A stretch of 64,000 nucleotides of DNA from Fistulifera solaris (Eukaryota > Bacillariophyta > Bacillariophyceae > Naviculales > Stauroneidaceae): positions 808,501-872,500 of the forward strand of contig AP026145.1 in NCBI GenBank assembly GCA_030295235.1, read 5' to 3'. The notes below the pieces were generated by a model. It ran no database searches and was not told where the DNA came from. It was given only the letters and a program-made list of their open reading frames with translations. The first letter of the stretch is position 1. Each line of letters opens with the position of its first letter. Shown piece after piece: positions 54,542 to 64,000 of the stretch. The translations under genes and the position numbers were made by a program.

Positions 54542-55321
54542 TTAGTCTAAAGTCTTATCATTATCATCCATTCGATGATAGACACGACATTCCTTACTCC
54601 CCGTCTCAATGATCACGTCGGCACACTCCCGACAATACGCAATCGTTTCCATATTCGGGACATCATTGTACAGGGTCCGTTTCCGGGCTCCTTCCACTCC
54701 GTCTCCCCACAATTCTTTCTTGAGAGAATTCCAGGTCCGGAACGCCCGTTGCACGACTCGTTCGATTTGTTCCTCACGAGAAGGAACTTCCACCCACCAT
54801 CGTTCGTCCCACATTTCTTGCAGGGGTGCCCACGCTGGATCCCGCGTATGCAACAAATACAAGCCTTCTACCAAAATGATGCGATGCGTGTGGGGATCAA
54901 ACGCAATGGCGTCCGGAACGGGACGGGACGTTTCGCGACTGTAATCCGGAAAATACATCCGTTGCTTAGCCTCTTGGGCGTGTCGCAAATCTTGGACCAA
55001 CGCCGTGGTATCAAAGGTAAACGGAGCTCCCTTGCGTCGCAATCCTTCCTCGCCGAATTGTTCCAGCAGTGTGTCCTGTGAACAATGATAACCATCCATG
55101 GGAATCACGAGACAACAATTCGGCTGCAAGGAATTCAAGACGAGTGCGACTTCTCGTGCACAGGTACTCTTGCCCGATCCTGGACCTCCGGCAATGCCGA
55201 CCCAATAGTGTTGGGAATCCTTGGCCCGTTGCCATAACTCGTGAGCCAATTGTTGCAGTGGCTCGTGTGTTTTGTTGTTGGTTTTCGCCCCGCTCGTTGT
55301 TTCTGCTGTCATGGTTGTCAT
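54542..55321 (-). CDS. Uridine-kinase-like P-loop kinase, copy 2
   Basis: An intact 259-aa protein. Walker A GIAGGPGSGKSTCA at about 42-56, then LVIPMDGYHCSQDTLLEQFG, RRKGAPFTFDTTALV, HRIILVEGLYLLHTRDPAWA and EEQIERVVQRAFRTW. It is closely related to copy 1, with which it is tail-to-tail; stop codons are 71 nt apart, so an inverted duplication is likely. No signal or transit peptide. The family (PRK/URK-like, YFH7 group) phosphorylates small hydroxylated substrates with ATP; the exact substrate cannot be read from sequence. Confidence 0.82.
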   Translation of the reverse strand: MTTMTAETTSGAKTNNKTHEPLQQLAHELWQRAKDSQHYWVGIAGGPGSGKSTCAREVALVLNSLQPNCCLVIPMDGYHCSQDTLLEQFGEEGLRRKGAPFTFDTTALVQDLRHAQEAKQRMYFPDYSRETSRPVPDAIAFDPHTHRIILVEGLYLLHTRDPAWAPLQEMWDERWWVEVPSREEQIERVVQRAFRTWNSLKKELWGDGVEGARKRTLYNDVPNMETIAYCRECADVIIETGSKECRVYHRMDDNDKTLD

Positions 55322-55820
55322 GATGAGTCTTTATTAAGGAGAAGAGGTAAGTAACTTGTTTATGTTGCTGTTTAATTTTGTGAGACGAAACACCGCGATG
55401 AATGAGTGTTTCTCCTGTTTGTATGTTCGTTGACGTTCTTATCCCGAAAACCACGGCATTTTCAAAGAACGTGCCTCGAAACGCATCCTCAACAACGCAT
55501 TGACTTGGCTGAATTGCAACGAATGACCTAAGGCAAGTGATGATCTTTCGAATACGTTCGAGAATCTTCGAGAGGAAAAGAAAAAATACGTACAAAGTAG
55601 TAATGCGAGGCAACGCGCTCCCTTTATTGTTTCGTCAAGGCGAGGCAACAAAAGCAATTAAGGTTACGGGTCATTACTAAAAAACATAGTAATAACGCTA
55701 AGACATTTAATGGTTTTGGAGGTACTCAGAACCCGGAGGCAACCGAAAGAAAGGCAAAGGCAACGCGAAAACAACGCAACCTTCCTTTGACTATTCATAC
55801 ATTGATTCTTGTCTTTTCTC
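55322..55820. other. Intergenic, 0.5 kb, divergent promoter region
   Basis: Between kinase copy 2 (minus) and the prolyl-hydroxylase-like gene (plus). Nothing recognised. Confidence 0.5.
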
Positions 55821-56891
55821 ATGCAAATTCCTCTCTGGCTAGTCCTTTTCGTCGCCATTCCTGCCCCAAGAACCGAGGCGTTGGCGGCGAAAGGGTTCGG
55901 GAAAACGACAACGAAGAAAGATACAACGAAACATGAACGCTCGCGCCCGTTGAGGATCGTCGATTCGAAGAATACAATAAATAACGAACTGGATAAGTGG
56001 GGATTACCACCTCCAACCGTCGATGATATTTTCCCTCCGTTACCTCCCGAGACGGAATTAAAACCAGCAACGAAGACCCATTATACGTTATCAGAAATAC
56101 AAGCCTGTTTGAAGGATTATATTGATTTACAATTGCATCGATCGTTCGATGAACAAGGTACTGAAATCGCATCTTCCAATCAACAACAACCGATGCAACT
56201 ACATTTATTGCATGAATCACCTCCCGTATTACGCATTGATCATTTTCTGTCACCCGACGAATGTCACGAATTGCAACATTTAGCTACATCGAACAACCAG
56301 GAGGACTGTATTCAAGTCGAATCACAAACCTTCCCCGGCGCCGTGTCTCAACGCACTTCCACATCATGGTTTACACAGTATGCGGCCGTGCCGCAATTTT
56401 TGGCGAAAGCGGTGTATCGTCTCCACATTCCTCTCGAACATATGGAAGAACCGCAGATTGTCCGATATCGTCCCCAACAATTGTTTTCGTGGCATTACGA
56501 TGAAGTCACACCGCAAGCTTTACACAATGGCGGACAACGTCTCATGACGATACTGGTGTATTTGAATACGTTACCAAAGAGTGGAGGCACACTGTTTCGG
56601 GATTTGCGCAATTCTCAACAAGATGAACCGCTCTGTGTCCAACCACAACAAGGTTCTGCCTTACTATTCTTTCCAGCCTTTGCGGATGGTCGACCTGACG
56701 ATCGAACCTTGCATCAAGGACAAGCGGTTGGTGCAGGCTATGAAAAATGGATTGTCCAAATGTGGATTCATCAACGTGAGTATCAAGCGGCGTTACCGCC
56801 GGGGAATTTACAAACGTCCGCTGTGGGTCCCATACAACAAGTCGCGCGGCAGTATGGATACGAGAATGGTGTGGAAGGAAGTACATTGTAA
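55821..56891 (+). CDS. 2-oxoglutarate/Fe(II) dioxygenase, prolyl 4-hydroxylase type
   Basis: A 356-aa protein from ATG 55821. Signal peptide MQIPLWLVLFVAIPAPRTEA, then a linker; the catalytic domain starts at about 135 (PPVLRIDHFLSPDECHEL). Iron ligands are in FSWHYDEV (H-x-D) and TLHQG, and the 2-oxoglutarate-binding Lys is in YEKWIVQMWIH. This is the P4H pattern, so hydroxylation of proline in secreted or organelle proteins is the inferred reaction. The segment TLPKSGGTLFRDL is also typical. The presequence might direct it to the ER or, less clearly, the plastid (ALA-AKGFG). Intact, no intron. Confidence 0.85.
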   Translation: MQIPLWLVLFVAIPAPRTEALAAKGFGKTTTKKDTTKHERSRPLRIVDSKNTINNELDKWGLPPPTVDDIFPPLPPETELKPATKTHYTLSEIQACLKDYIDLQLHRSFDEQGTEIASSNQQQPMQLHLLHESPPVLRIDHFLSPDECHELQHLATSNNQEDCIQVESQTFPGAVSQRTSTSWFTQYAAVPQFLAKAVYRLHIPLEHMEEPQIVRYRPQQLFSWHYDEVTPQALHNGGQRLMTILVYLNTLPKSGGTLFRDLRNSQQDEPLCVQPQQGSALLFFPAFADGRPDDRTLHQGQAVGAGYEKWIVQMWIHQREYQAALPPGNLQTSAVGPIQQVARQYGYENGVEGSTL

Positions 56892-57113
56892 ACCGAGCTA
56901 GAGTGGATCATGACGAATTTGGTTAAGTCTATCACCCTCGGTCAATCACCAAAATTTCACCCAAAAGCCGTCGTGATAGAGACGATAGCGGCCTTTGGTG
57001 GATGAAAGAAAGAGTGTATTTGGTTCCTCATCGATCATCAATGTCCGTCACTACTTTATTCCAGATAGCTTACGGTATAGTACTGCTTGTTATTGCTTGC
57101 TGTGTTTTAGGCT

Positions 57114-58382
57114 CTAAAAGAGATTCAAGTTATCATCATTCAAAGTCTTACGAGATGGTTTTCCTCCCTTGAGTAAGTTTTCGTATTTTCCTCCCGTATA
57201 CACAGCACCCAATTTGGTGATGTTGTTGTACGATAAATTCAAATCCTTGTTGAACGCTAGTACCGTGGACGCATACTTTTGCAACGTGGTGGCTGCTGTG
57301 GGCAAACGATCGGCATCCTTCAACAAGCTGACAATCCAATCATTCTCATCCTTGGGCATTTTGACCAACTCCTGAATGTACTTGTTGAAATTGCGTTCAT
57401 TGATATCATCGGCAGCCAAACGAGCCCCAAATCGCGACTCTTTCGTTCCGAAACTATCCGAGATGTACCAACCATCATCCGGATCTTGGTAATCCGGATC
57501 GGCTTCCAACGCCGCCTGTGCTTCCGCCTCAGCAATGTCTTCGTCCGACAAACGCTTGAACTCCGACATACGTCCCATTTTGCCCCGCTCCCGAAATTTC
57601 GGCTTGGCCGATTGACGCCAATCCTCGGTACTTCGTGCTTTCTCCACGCGTTCCAATGTGTACAGACCACACAACAACGCGATGGTTTCACGATCCGACA
57701 TGCCCGCCGAACGGAACGTATCCAAGATGACATCTTTACTCACCGTCTTGCCATTGAACAGATCCAATGGCAAGGCCGCATTGACGGGCGCATTCTTGGG
57801 CGTATCCATGCGCCCCAACTGCACCACTAAAATGGGTCCTCCCACCGATTCAATCGCTTCCGCACCCGCAATCGCCACCGCATCGGGCAACGAAATGGCA
57901 TTCTTTTGTCGCAAAAACTTTTCCGTTTCCAAAATAACGACGGCCGCTTTTTGCAAATTCGTCATGTACTCGTCACTGGCCGGTGCTTTTTGGCCGAGGA
58001 CTTGAAAGAGAATGGTCCCATCGGGTCCGTACTTGTCCGTTTTGGCTTGATACGACAACCCATCTAACAAGCTGAGATGATAGAAGGAAGGCGCTAAGGA
58101 CGGATTTTCCAAAATCGCCCGACGGACGCGTTCTTTGACACTGTCGACAGCACTGACACGCAATTCTTGATCTCCGTACATGGCTGGATCGAAAAAGACT
58201 TGTGCGTTGGCCTTGGTAGAGACAACTGCAGCAGCACCACCGATGCATCCATGGATCCAATTCCGACGCGAAAGCATCGCATCGAGTTGTGTGATCGATG
58301 TTCGAGTCGTCGGCGACGGCGTAAAGGCACTCGTTGTTGTTGTTACAACGAGCAACCAAGTGAATTGCCGAATCAATCTCAT
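57114..58382 (-). CDS. Thylakoid-lumen peroxidase-like protein lacking catalytic residues (TL29/APX4-like)
   Basis: 422 aa from ATG 58382. Signal peptide ending TSA-FTPSP (plastid), then a second, Tat-like signal SRRNWIHGCIGGAAAVV..ANA-QV, so transport to the thylakoid lumen is expected. The body follows class I haem peroxidases: PDAVAIAGAEAIESVGGP and VVQLGRMDTP match ascorbate peroxidase, and SDRETIALLCGLYTLERV aligns with its proximal-histidine helix, where Tyr replaces His. At the distal site, YHLSLLDGLSY stands in place of the R-x2-WH motif, so Arg, Trp and His are all lost. As in plant TL29, no haem peroxidase activity is expected; a structural or photosystem-repair role is possible. 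Intact, no intron. Confidence 0.8.
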   Translation of the reverse strand: MRLIRQFTWLLVVTTTTSAFTPSPTTRTSITQLDAMLSRRNWIHGCIGGAAAVVSTKANAQVFFDPAMYGDQELRVSAVDSVKERVRRAILENPSLAPSFYHLSLLDGLSYQAKTDKYGPDGTILFQVLGQKAPASDEYMTNLQKAAVVILETEKFLRQKNAISLPDAVAIAGAEAIESVGGPILVVQLGRMDTPKNAPVNAALPLDLFNGKTVSKDVILDTFRSAGMSDRETIALLCGLYTLERVEKARSTEDWRQSAKPKFRERGKMGRMSEFKRLSDEDIAEAEAQAALEADPDYQDPDDGWYISDSFGTKESRFGARLAADDINERNFNKYIQELVKMPKDENDWIVSLLKDADRLPTAATTLQKYASTVLAFNKDLNLSYNNITKLGAVYTGGKYENLLKGGKPSRKTLNDDNLNLF

Positions 58383-58725
58383 GTTGACCGAGCTCAAAGT
58401 ACTATGTGTTATAACGAAGTAAAGACCGGTCGTCTTTCCCTTTCAATAAGGAAGGAAGTAAGAAACAAATAATAGAGATGCCAGCTGCTCTTATGCCATG
58501 TCAGAAAGGTTGACACAGACACAAAAATCGGATGTTTTCGTTCGAGGTTTTTGGGAGGTGACATGCCGACGACTGACGTAGCGAAGTGGCGAGACTCGCA
58601 ATACTCGTGATTTAAAAAAAGCTAGACGCACGACACTTATACGGACAAACAACAAAGTAAAAATCAATCACTCCTTAGTGGGTTATGCATAATTTCGTTT
58701 CATTTCATGATTGTGCGTTTGTTTG
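58383..58725. other. Intergenic, 0.34 kb
   Basis: 5' flank of the peroxidase-like gene and 3' flank of the ARM protein. Nothing recognised. Confidence 0.5.
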
Positions 58726-60442
58726 TTATGCATTGTAAGCGCCCAACTCGACGCGGCGGCGTTTGGTCGATGGAAGAACAATCTTGGCTTCCATGAGTTC
58801 CACACACGGTGCCTCCTCATTTTCCCAATTTTTCAAAGCTTCCAACTTCATGGACACTGCAGTTGCGGCCGCGTGTGTCACATCGTTGGGGTGTTCGAGA
58901 ATCTGTTCAACGGCCGCAATTATTTTCTCTTGCAACTCGCTTCTTGGAAGTAGAAAAGATGACGTCTGACTCGGATTCTCGGGAATTAAATGGTGCAAAG
59001 CAGCGAGGGCCTGCAAATGAACCGCCGTTTCCGATTCCAATTTAAGGGCCGTCACCAGACACAGTCCTCCCTTGGAAACCCAAAACGCGCGAACATGATC
59101 GGGATTTCGCAACGATGCACCCAACACCGCCATCGCTTCGCAGGCTTTGGTACGAAGTTCGTGCGGCCAGCTCCACTTGGTGTCCGTCAAGGAAGATATA
59201 CCATTCGCCAAACGCGTGACAATGTGAGCGCTCATCTGTTCGGAAAGACCATTTCGGATCATAGAAGCTACGGCAATACTCCAAGAAGAAAGAAAATCAA
59301 CGGCACCCGATCGAAGCTGACGTTCCTCATTGAGCGTCTTGGTAACGTCCGTAACAAAGTTTTCATCTGCAAACTCTTTTAGAGCAAAATGTCGCATACA
59401 GTTCATGGCCGTGATAGCGATATCCCGGGTCTTTGCATCACGACGGTAGCGCACGCAACCCGACAAAAAATGAATCAACAGCTTATTATGAAGAAGCGAG
59501 CAAGCAATGTTCTCTCTCCGAGCCATGTCGAAACCTTTCTCCAGAGCACGTACGCCGTAACGGATCGAAAAATAAAGTTGTGTTTTGTCAACTACCAAGC
59601 ACTGCTCCATCAAAGCGAGTACCTGGACCAGCGGATGCAAAAGGGCTGGATTTTGGCAAACCCTGCCGATGATTCCAAGCTAATGAGATTGTTGACGGCC
59701 CAACACGTGTCACAGCAGATCATGACGAGAGCAGCATCTTGGATCGTTTTGTGATTCAACTCGAGATTATTGATACTGAAGATAAGCAAGAGAGAAGAAT
59801 GAGAACCTCTAGCGTTCGGGGAATCACAAAACCAGCAAAAGCTCACTTACAGTCCCGTCATGACGCGCGGTTTGCTCAACAAATACTCGCGAAAGTTCTC
59901 TTCGACCGCTAAATTGGCGATGCATCCGACGGATCGCAATCGTATCGCTTTGTTGGACGCATGAAGGGCCACGATGATCTTCTCCAGAGCATCTTCGGAA
60001 GTGACAATGAGACGCGCGTATTTACTGTACGCAATCTCCACAAAGATTCCGACCGCTTTGATTTGAATCTTTTCGCACATGCCGGGCGTCAAAAGTCGAC
60101 ATAATAAATGAAATTCGTAGTCTCGGACGGCTTCGTAGAACAGCTTGGTTGCTTCCATGTCTCTTTCGTTGTTCGCTTGCACGAACAGCGTTTTGAGGGA
60201 ATCGACGGCCGCCAACAACTCGTCCGGAGTCCCAGCCTGAAGTAATTCGTCGATTTGCAGAAAGAGCTGATGAGCTTGTTCGGATGGACGGTTGGCGCTC
60301 CAATGAAGACGAGACACGGAGGCTTTCGCCGCCGGCGACGACAGTTCGGAAAGGAGAGTGCCTTCGCGATGATTCTTTTGATGACAAAGGCGTGCTTCGC
60401 TTGCAGTTTCTTCTTGCGGAGTTGATAGCTTGACGCTTTCAT
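58726..60442 (-). CDS. Importin-alpha-like ARM-repeat protein (two frame breaks)
   Basis: Exon 1 60442-59851, exon 2 59775-58726; 75-nt intron, phase 2. The start MKASSYQLRKKKLQAKHAF resembles an importin-beta-binding segment. ARM-type repeats follow (IRLRSVGCIANLAVEENF, DAALVMICCDTCWAVNNL, RSGAVDFLSSWSIA), and the C-terminus is basic (PSTKRRRVELGAYNA). Nuclear import of NLS proteins is the inferred role, though the repeats diverge from canonical importin alpha. The frame breaks in exon 1 at the T run 60376-60379, before NHREGTLLSELSS, and in exon 2 at 59639-59642; one added base at each gives 1,644 nt (547 aa). A further N-terminal exon is possible, since IBB regions usually begin with more residues. 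Confidence 0.65.
59776..59850 (-). other. Intron in ARM-repeat gene
   Basis: 75 nt, gtaagt...ttcag, phase 2; joins MTGL to INNLELNHK. Confidence 0.85.
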
Positions 60443-60948
60443 TCTCTCTCTTGATCGCTGAGTAAAAGAAAGACTGTAGAACGATTGATTATGATTTGTA
60501 AAAGAAAAAGAGAAGCAGCAACAATGCGATTGTTTTGATTCTTGTTCTGTGCGCGTTGTTGTGGTCGCGTTTTGGCTTCTTGTCACGAATGAAGTGGATC
60601 GCTGAAACATCCTTCCAACCACTGTTAACGCTCCAGTAACGCTGTTTTGAAATCTATGCTTAAGTAACACGTGCGATACTTATTCTATCCTGTTTCACTA
60701 TTAAGGATATTTCGGATCATACTATCGCCTATAAATGCATACTACAGCGAGCACCTATCATGTCACAGTGCACCACGGTTGTATAGGCTGATAAGTGCCT
60801 GTGTCACGGAGTGACTGATTCTATGTCACGGGCACATTCACACTAAAAATAATTGCACAATGCATTGAATGAAGTGAAATGAATGATTGAATGAAAGCTG
60901 CTTCTTTGTTGTTCGACCATTGCACTAAAACAATTTAACAAAGAAGAA
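60443..60948. other. Intergenic, 0.5 kb, divergent promoter region
   Basis: Between the ARM-repeat gene (minus) and the zinc-finger gene (plus). Imperfect inverted sequences gtgcctgtgtcac and gtcacgggcac occur at about 60795-60850. A possible first exon of the ARM gene may lie here. Confidence 0.45.
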
Positions 60949-62339
60949 ATGGAGGAAACACTCTACACATTTAGCTGGTCGGCTTCGAAAGGATTGTACT
61001 GTCGATTGTGTGGGAAAACGGTCGGCTCCTCGCCAGCTGCCCTGTTAAGTCATATGAGCATCGACGGGGAACATGCTCAAAAAGGACTTTGCCGTCATGA
61101 GGCCAATATTATTTCCAACTGGGTGATTCAATTGAATCGTAATGCTCCCAAGAAGAAGCGACGAGGGTATCACTGCTTCGAATGTAAAAAGGTGGCCTTT
61201 AGGAAGTGCAACTTGAAAAAACACGTGGAAAAGAAGGGATCGCGCTGTGCTTTTTTGGGATATTGGCGATGCCATGTTGTGGGAAGACACGCTGCAGCAA
61301 CTATCATTAGCGCATCTCCCTCCGCCGTGCACCCAGGGTGTCGATCCTCTTCTGTTTCCGACTCTGTATTGTGAGCCCGACGATATCGAAAAAGTTTGCA
61401 TCTGCCAGGATACCGAGACACTTTACTGCAAAAGAGTTTAAGTGAGTCTCCACAGCTTCTGGCTCGGACCTATTGGGAGAAACGAAAACAACATGGGCGA
61501 TTCGTCAGCCCGAGTCAGCCGTCGGTTCCACTCGCATTCTATGAAAGTCTCATTGCGGACGATGAAGAGGACGACGACTCTTCTTGCGCTTCTGCCTACC
61601 CGATAATGAGTGGTGCCAAAATTTTTGATTTAACAGATCCAAACGGTAAAAGGAGCGAGGTTGTAGAGGTTCTTCTTTGCGATGGTGAAATCTCCACCAT
61701 CAAAATTGTCAATGCTTCCAGTTACACGAATCTTCTCGACGTGAGTGTCAAGCTGGGCCAAGCGTTATCGCGTGGATTCAAACACGGCCACATTCGTAAA
61801 GGGGAAAATTTGGGTCGTATGTTTGCTCTCGGTCACAATTGGAAGACGGGTCGAATGTAATCTACTTGCAAGGGCAGCACTACGGCGGAATTAAATCTTT
61901 CTTTATTGCGGGACCTTAATCAGTTTGGTGAAGATTTTGTTCTAGCTGAGTTTCCGGAAGAACATATGGAAATTATCTCAGCGGAAATGGAGCAGGGCCG
62001 AAAGCCGGTGCTGTCTGCGACAATGGGATCCACGTACATCTTTTCCATCAATGCGGCCGATGCTTGCCATCTCGAACCCAGGAACGGTTCAAAAACATTG
62101 GGCTTTGGACCGAGTCGACGCCAGCGGGTGCAGAACACTGGTACCTGGTGTTTCCTTACGTGTCTTATCGTGGTAGCCGCGGCGTTGCCATTAAACTAAC
62201 GCACGGGATGGCGGTCAGCTGGGATCCTCGCAAAATCTACCATTGTACATCTTTACCGACATGCCCAGATGGTCACGAGGTTTACGGCGGTGTTTGGGGC
62301 AGTTTTGGAGCTACAATGGGGACGAATGGAGACGAGTGA
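60949..62339 (+). CDS. C2H2-type zinc-finger hypothetical protein, several frame breaks
   Basis: ATG 60949. Two finger-like units: YCRLCGKTVGSSPAALLSHM and HCFECKKVAFRKCNLKKHV. Past 61250 the coding signal continues, but the frame changes about five times: near 61251 (six-T run), 61435, 61850, 61915 and 62070-62100. Segments recoverable between the breaks include LFPTLYCEPDDIEKVCICQD, ARTYWEKRKQHGRFVSPSQP, VIYLQGQHYGGIKSFF, FGEDFVLAEFPEEHMEI and HGMAVSWDPRKIYHCTS near the end. The family is not recognised. The many breaks may be sequence errors, as elsewhere in the window, or signs of a decaying gene. Confidence 0.5.
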
Positions 62340-62663
62340 GCTTTTCTGATTGGAATGTTGTTAAGTCACGAGTGTAAATGGCGAAGATTCATTTTTAGGC
62401 CATTTTCCCAGATGGATCTACTCTTTCCTTTATTCAAGGCCCTTATGTTCATTCATTCGCTTCGCTTTTGGCGTTCGAACTACCTTTCCTACGAAGAACC
62501 GTCTGTCATCATACCGTGGTCGCCAGTCACAAGACACAACACACAACCGAACAGAATGAAATGCGAACCTTGAAGACATTCGTTGCCTTGTTGAGAATCC
62601 TTTCCTTCCCTTCTTCCGTTTATAAAAAAAGCCAACACGCATTTAAAACAAACAACAACAACA
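62340..62663. other. Intergenic, 0.32 kb
   Basis: Promoter of the acetyl-CoA synthetase gene, ending in a CAA-rich leader. Nothing else seen. Confidence 0.5.
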
Positions 62664-64000
62664 ATGAAAGCAGACGATTTTATGAAACTGGACGCCATCT
62701 TCGCTCCCCGCAGCATAGCGGTCGTTGGAGCCAGCTCGCAAGAAGGAAAAGTCGGAAATGCGATCTTTTCCAACTTATTGCACGGTCATTTCAACGGCGT
62801 GCTGTACCCCGTCAATCCTTCCGCCAATCACATCATGTGCGTCAAAGCGTACAGCAGTATTCTGGACATTCAGGATGTAGTCGATTTGGCGATGATCATC
62901 TTGCCTCCGCAGCGAGCCTTAAAGACGGTGCAAGACGCTCTGGAAAAAGGTGTCAAGGGGATTGTGATCGTCTCCGCAGGCTTTCGCGAAGTCGGACCGG
63001 AAGGACGTGCCTTGGAAGATCAAATCGTCGCACTGTGTCATGCGGCTGGCGTGCCGGTGGTCGGACCGAACTGTCTGGGTGTTATCAATCCTAAACACAG
63101 CATGAACGCTTCCTTCTCGACGCGATTGCCGAAAGCCGGAAACATCTCCTTCATCAGTCAGAGCGGTGCTCTGTGCACGGCCGTCTTGGACTTTGCGGCC
63201 GACCGGGATTTTGGATTTTCGAAATTTATTAGTATCGGAAACAAAGCCGATGTGGATGAACTCGACCTGTTGCGTTATCTCCATCAAGATCGAGATACGG
63301 AAGTAATTATGATCTATTTGGAAGAATTGCGCCGGGGCGGGCTGGAGTTTATCGAAACGGTTAAACAGATCACGACATACAGTGATCATCCGACACCCAT
63401 TCTCGTCATCAAGTCGGGCAGAACTAGTGCCGGCGCTCTGGCAGCGTCGAGTCATACGGGTGCTATAGCTGGGTCTGAAGCCGTGTACGACTCTATCTTT
63501 GAGCAAGTAAGTATTACAACTGCAATATATCCGTTATTCGTCACGAATCAAGCTTTCCTTACATGGTTTCAATTTATTGTCTTCTAGGCTGGTATGATTC
63601 GAGTGGACAGCATAAATGATCTTTTTGATTTCGCTTCCTGCTTTACCATGAAAGACAGCCAAGGCCGCCGTAAAGTCCCTGCTGGTAACAAAGTGGCCAT
63701 TGTCACCAACGCCGGTGGACCTGGTATTGTTGCCACTGACATGACGATATCCTCGGGCTTGGAACTAGCAACACTGAACGAAGAAACGGTGGAAACGTTG
63801 AAATCGCATCTTCCGGCGACGGCCAATTTTCACAATCCTGTCGACGTGATTGGTGATGCCGGCTCCGATCGTTACGAGAACGCTTTAACAGCGGTGATTC
63901 ATGACAACAATGTGGATGGAGCTATTGTCATCTTGACCCCTCAAAGCATGACAAATGTCTTGGAAACGGCCAAAAGTGTCGTGAGAATCAAACAGCGCAC
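62664..64000 (+). CDS. ADP-forming acetyl-CoA synthetase (acetate-CoA ligase, ADP-forming), 5' part
   Basis: Exon 1 62664-63506, intron 63507-63587 (81 nt, phase 0), exon 2 from 63588 past the window end. The N-terminus has the CoA-binding domain FAPRSIAVVGASSQEGKVG, then VPVVGPNCLGVINP and ISFISQSGALCTAVLDF, with the phosphorylated-His motif SSHTGAIAGS; exon 2 adds VAIVTNAGGPGIVATD and ANFHNPVDVIGDA. These define NDP-forming acyl-CoA synthetases, which make ATP from acetyl-CoA and ADP. The family is mainly archaeal, bacterial and from anaerobic protists, so an old gene transfer is possible. No presequence is visible, so it is probably cytosolic. The ATP-grasp part should lie beyond the window. 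Confidence 0.88.
63507..63587 (+). other. Intron in ADP-forming acetyl-CoA synthetase gene
   Basis: 81 nt, gtaagt...tctag, phase 0; joins SIFEQ to AGMIRVDS. Confidence 0.9.

Noticed and set aside
60795-60850. Imperfect inverted sequences gtgcctgtgtcac / gtcacgggcac
   Set aside because: Pairing is interrupted and the spacing irregular; could be chance.

Overview
This window is eukaryotic nuclear DNA, most likely from a pennate diatom of the Phaeodactylum type. Several predicted plastid proteins start with a signal peptide whose cleavage site is followed by Phe (VNA-FQ, VQS-FT, VSG-FV, ATA-FQ, TSA-FT), the hallmark of secondary red plastids. Introns are few, 60-90 nt and GT-AG. Genes are compact on both strands. 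Two Lys/Ser/Gly-repeat secreted proteins look silaffin-like. The species name is inference.

Layout. 1-8 kb: the end of a bZIP factor, a plastid SQD2-type sulfolipid synthase, a DUF962/Mpo1-like protein, two small related proteins, and a plastid FAD4-type desaturase. 8-12 kb: two SGKG-repeat secreted proteins flanking a plastid glucose-6-phosphate 1-epimerase-like gene. 13-19 kb: BUD13, a RING protein, SEC11 and a p24 cargo receptor. 19-22 kb: a gene-poor, AT-rich stretch with remnants of a broken multi-exon gene and degenerate tandem repeats. 22-36 kb: an odd P-loop protein, a GNAT-PhzF fusion, a protein of about 1,900 residues with Tudor-like, TFIIS-central and SPOC regions, and a GPR180/TMEM145-like receptor. 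37-46 kb: a basic protein, a probable selenoprotein (in-frame TGA plus a SECIS hairpin in the 3' UTR), a degenerate kinesin-like gene, and an ELM2-SANT-PHD-PDZ protein. 48-64 kb: cytosolic GAPDH, a tandem array of three secreted six-cysteine proteins, two tail-to-tail uridine-kinase-like paralogues, a prolyl-4-hydroxylase-like enzyme, a lumenal peroxidase-like protein without catalytic residues, an importin-alpha-like ARM protein, a zinc-finger gene, and the start of an ADP-forming acetyl-CoA synthetase.

Two points shape the reading. First, the peroxiredoxin-like selenoprotein and the three six-cysteine proteins are the most interesting biology. Second, at least twenty single-base frame breaks interrupt otherwise well-conserved genes, mostly in homopolymers. 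In most genes, correcting one base per break makes the total coding length a multiple of three. This looks like residual sequencing error rather than gene death, except perhaps in the kinesin-like gene and the 19-20.5 kb remnants. No tRNA, rRNA, CRISPR array or intact transposon was recognised.
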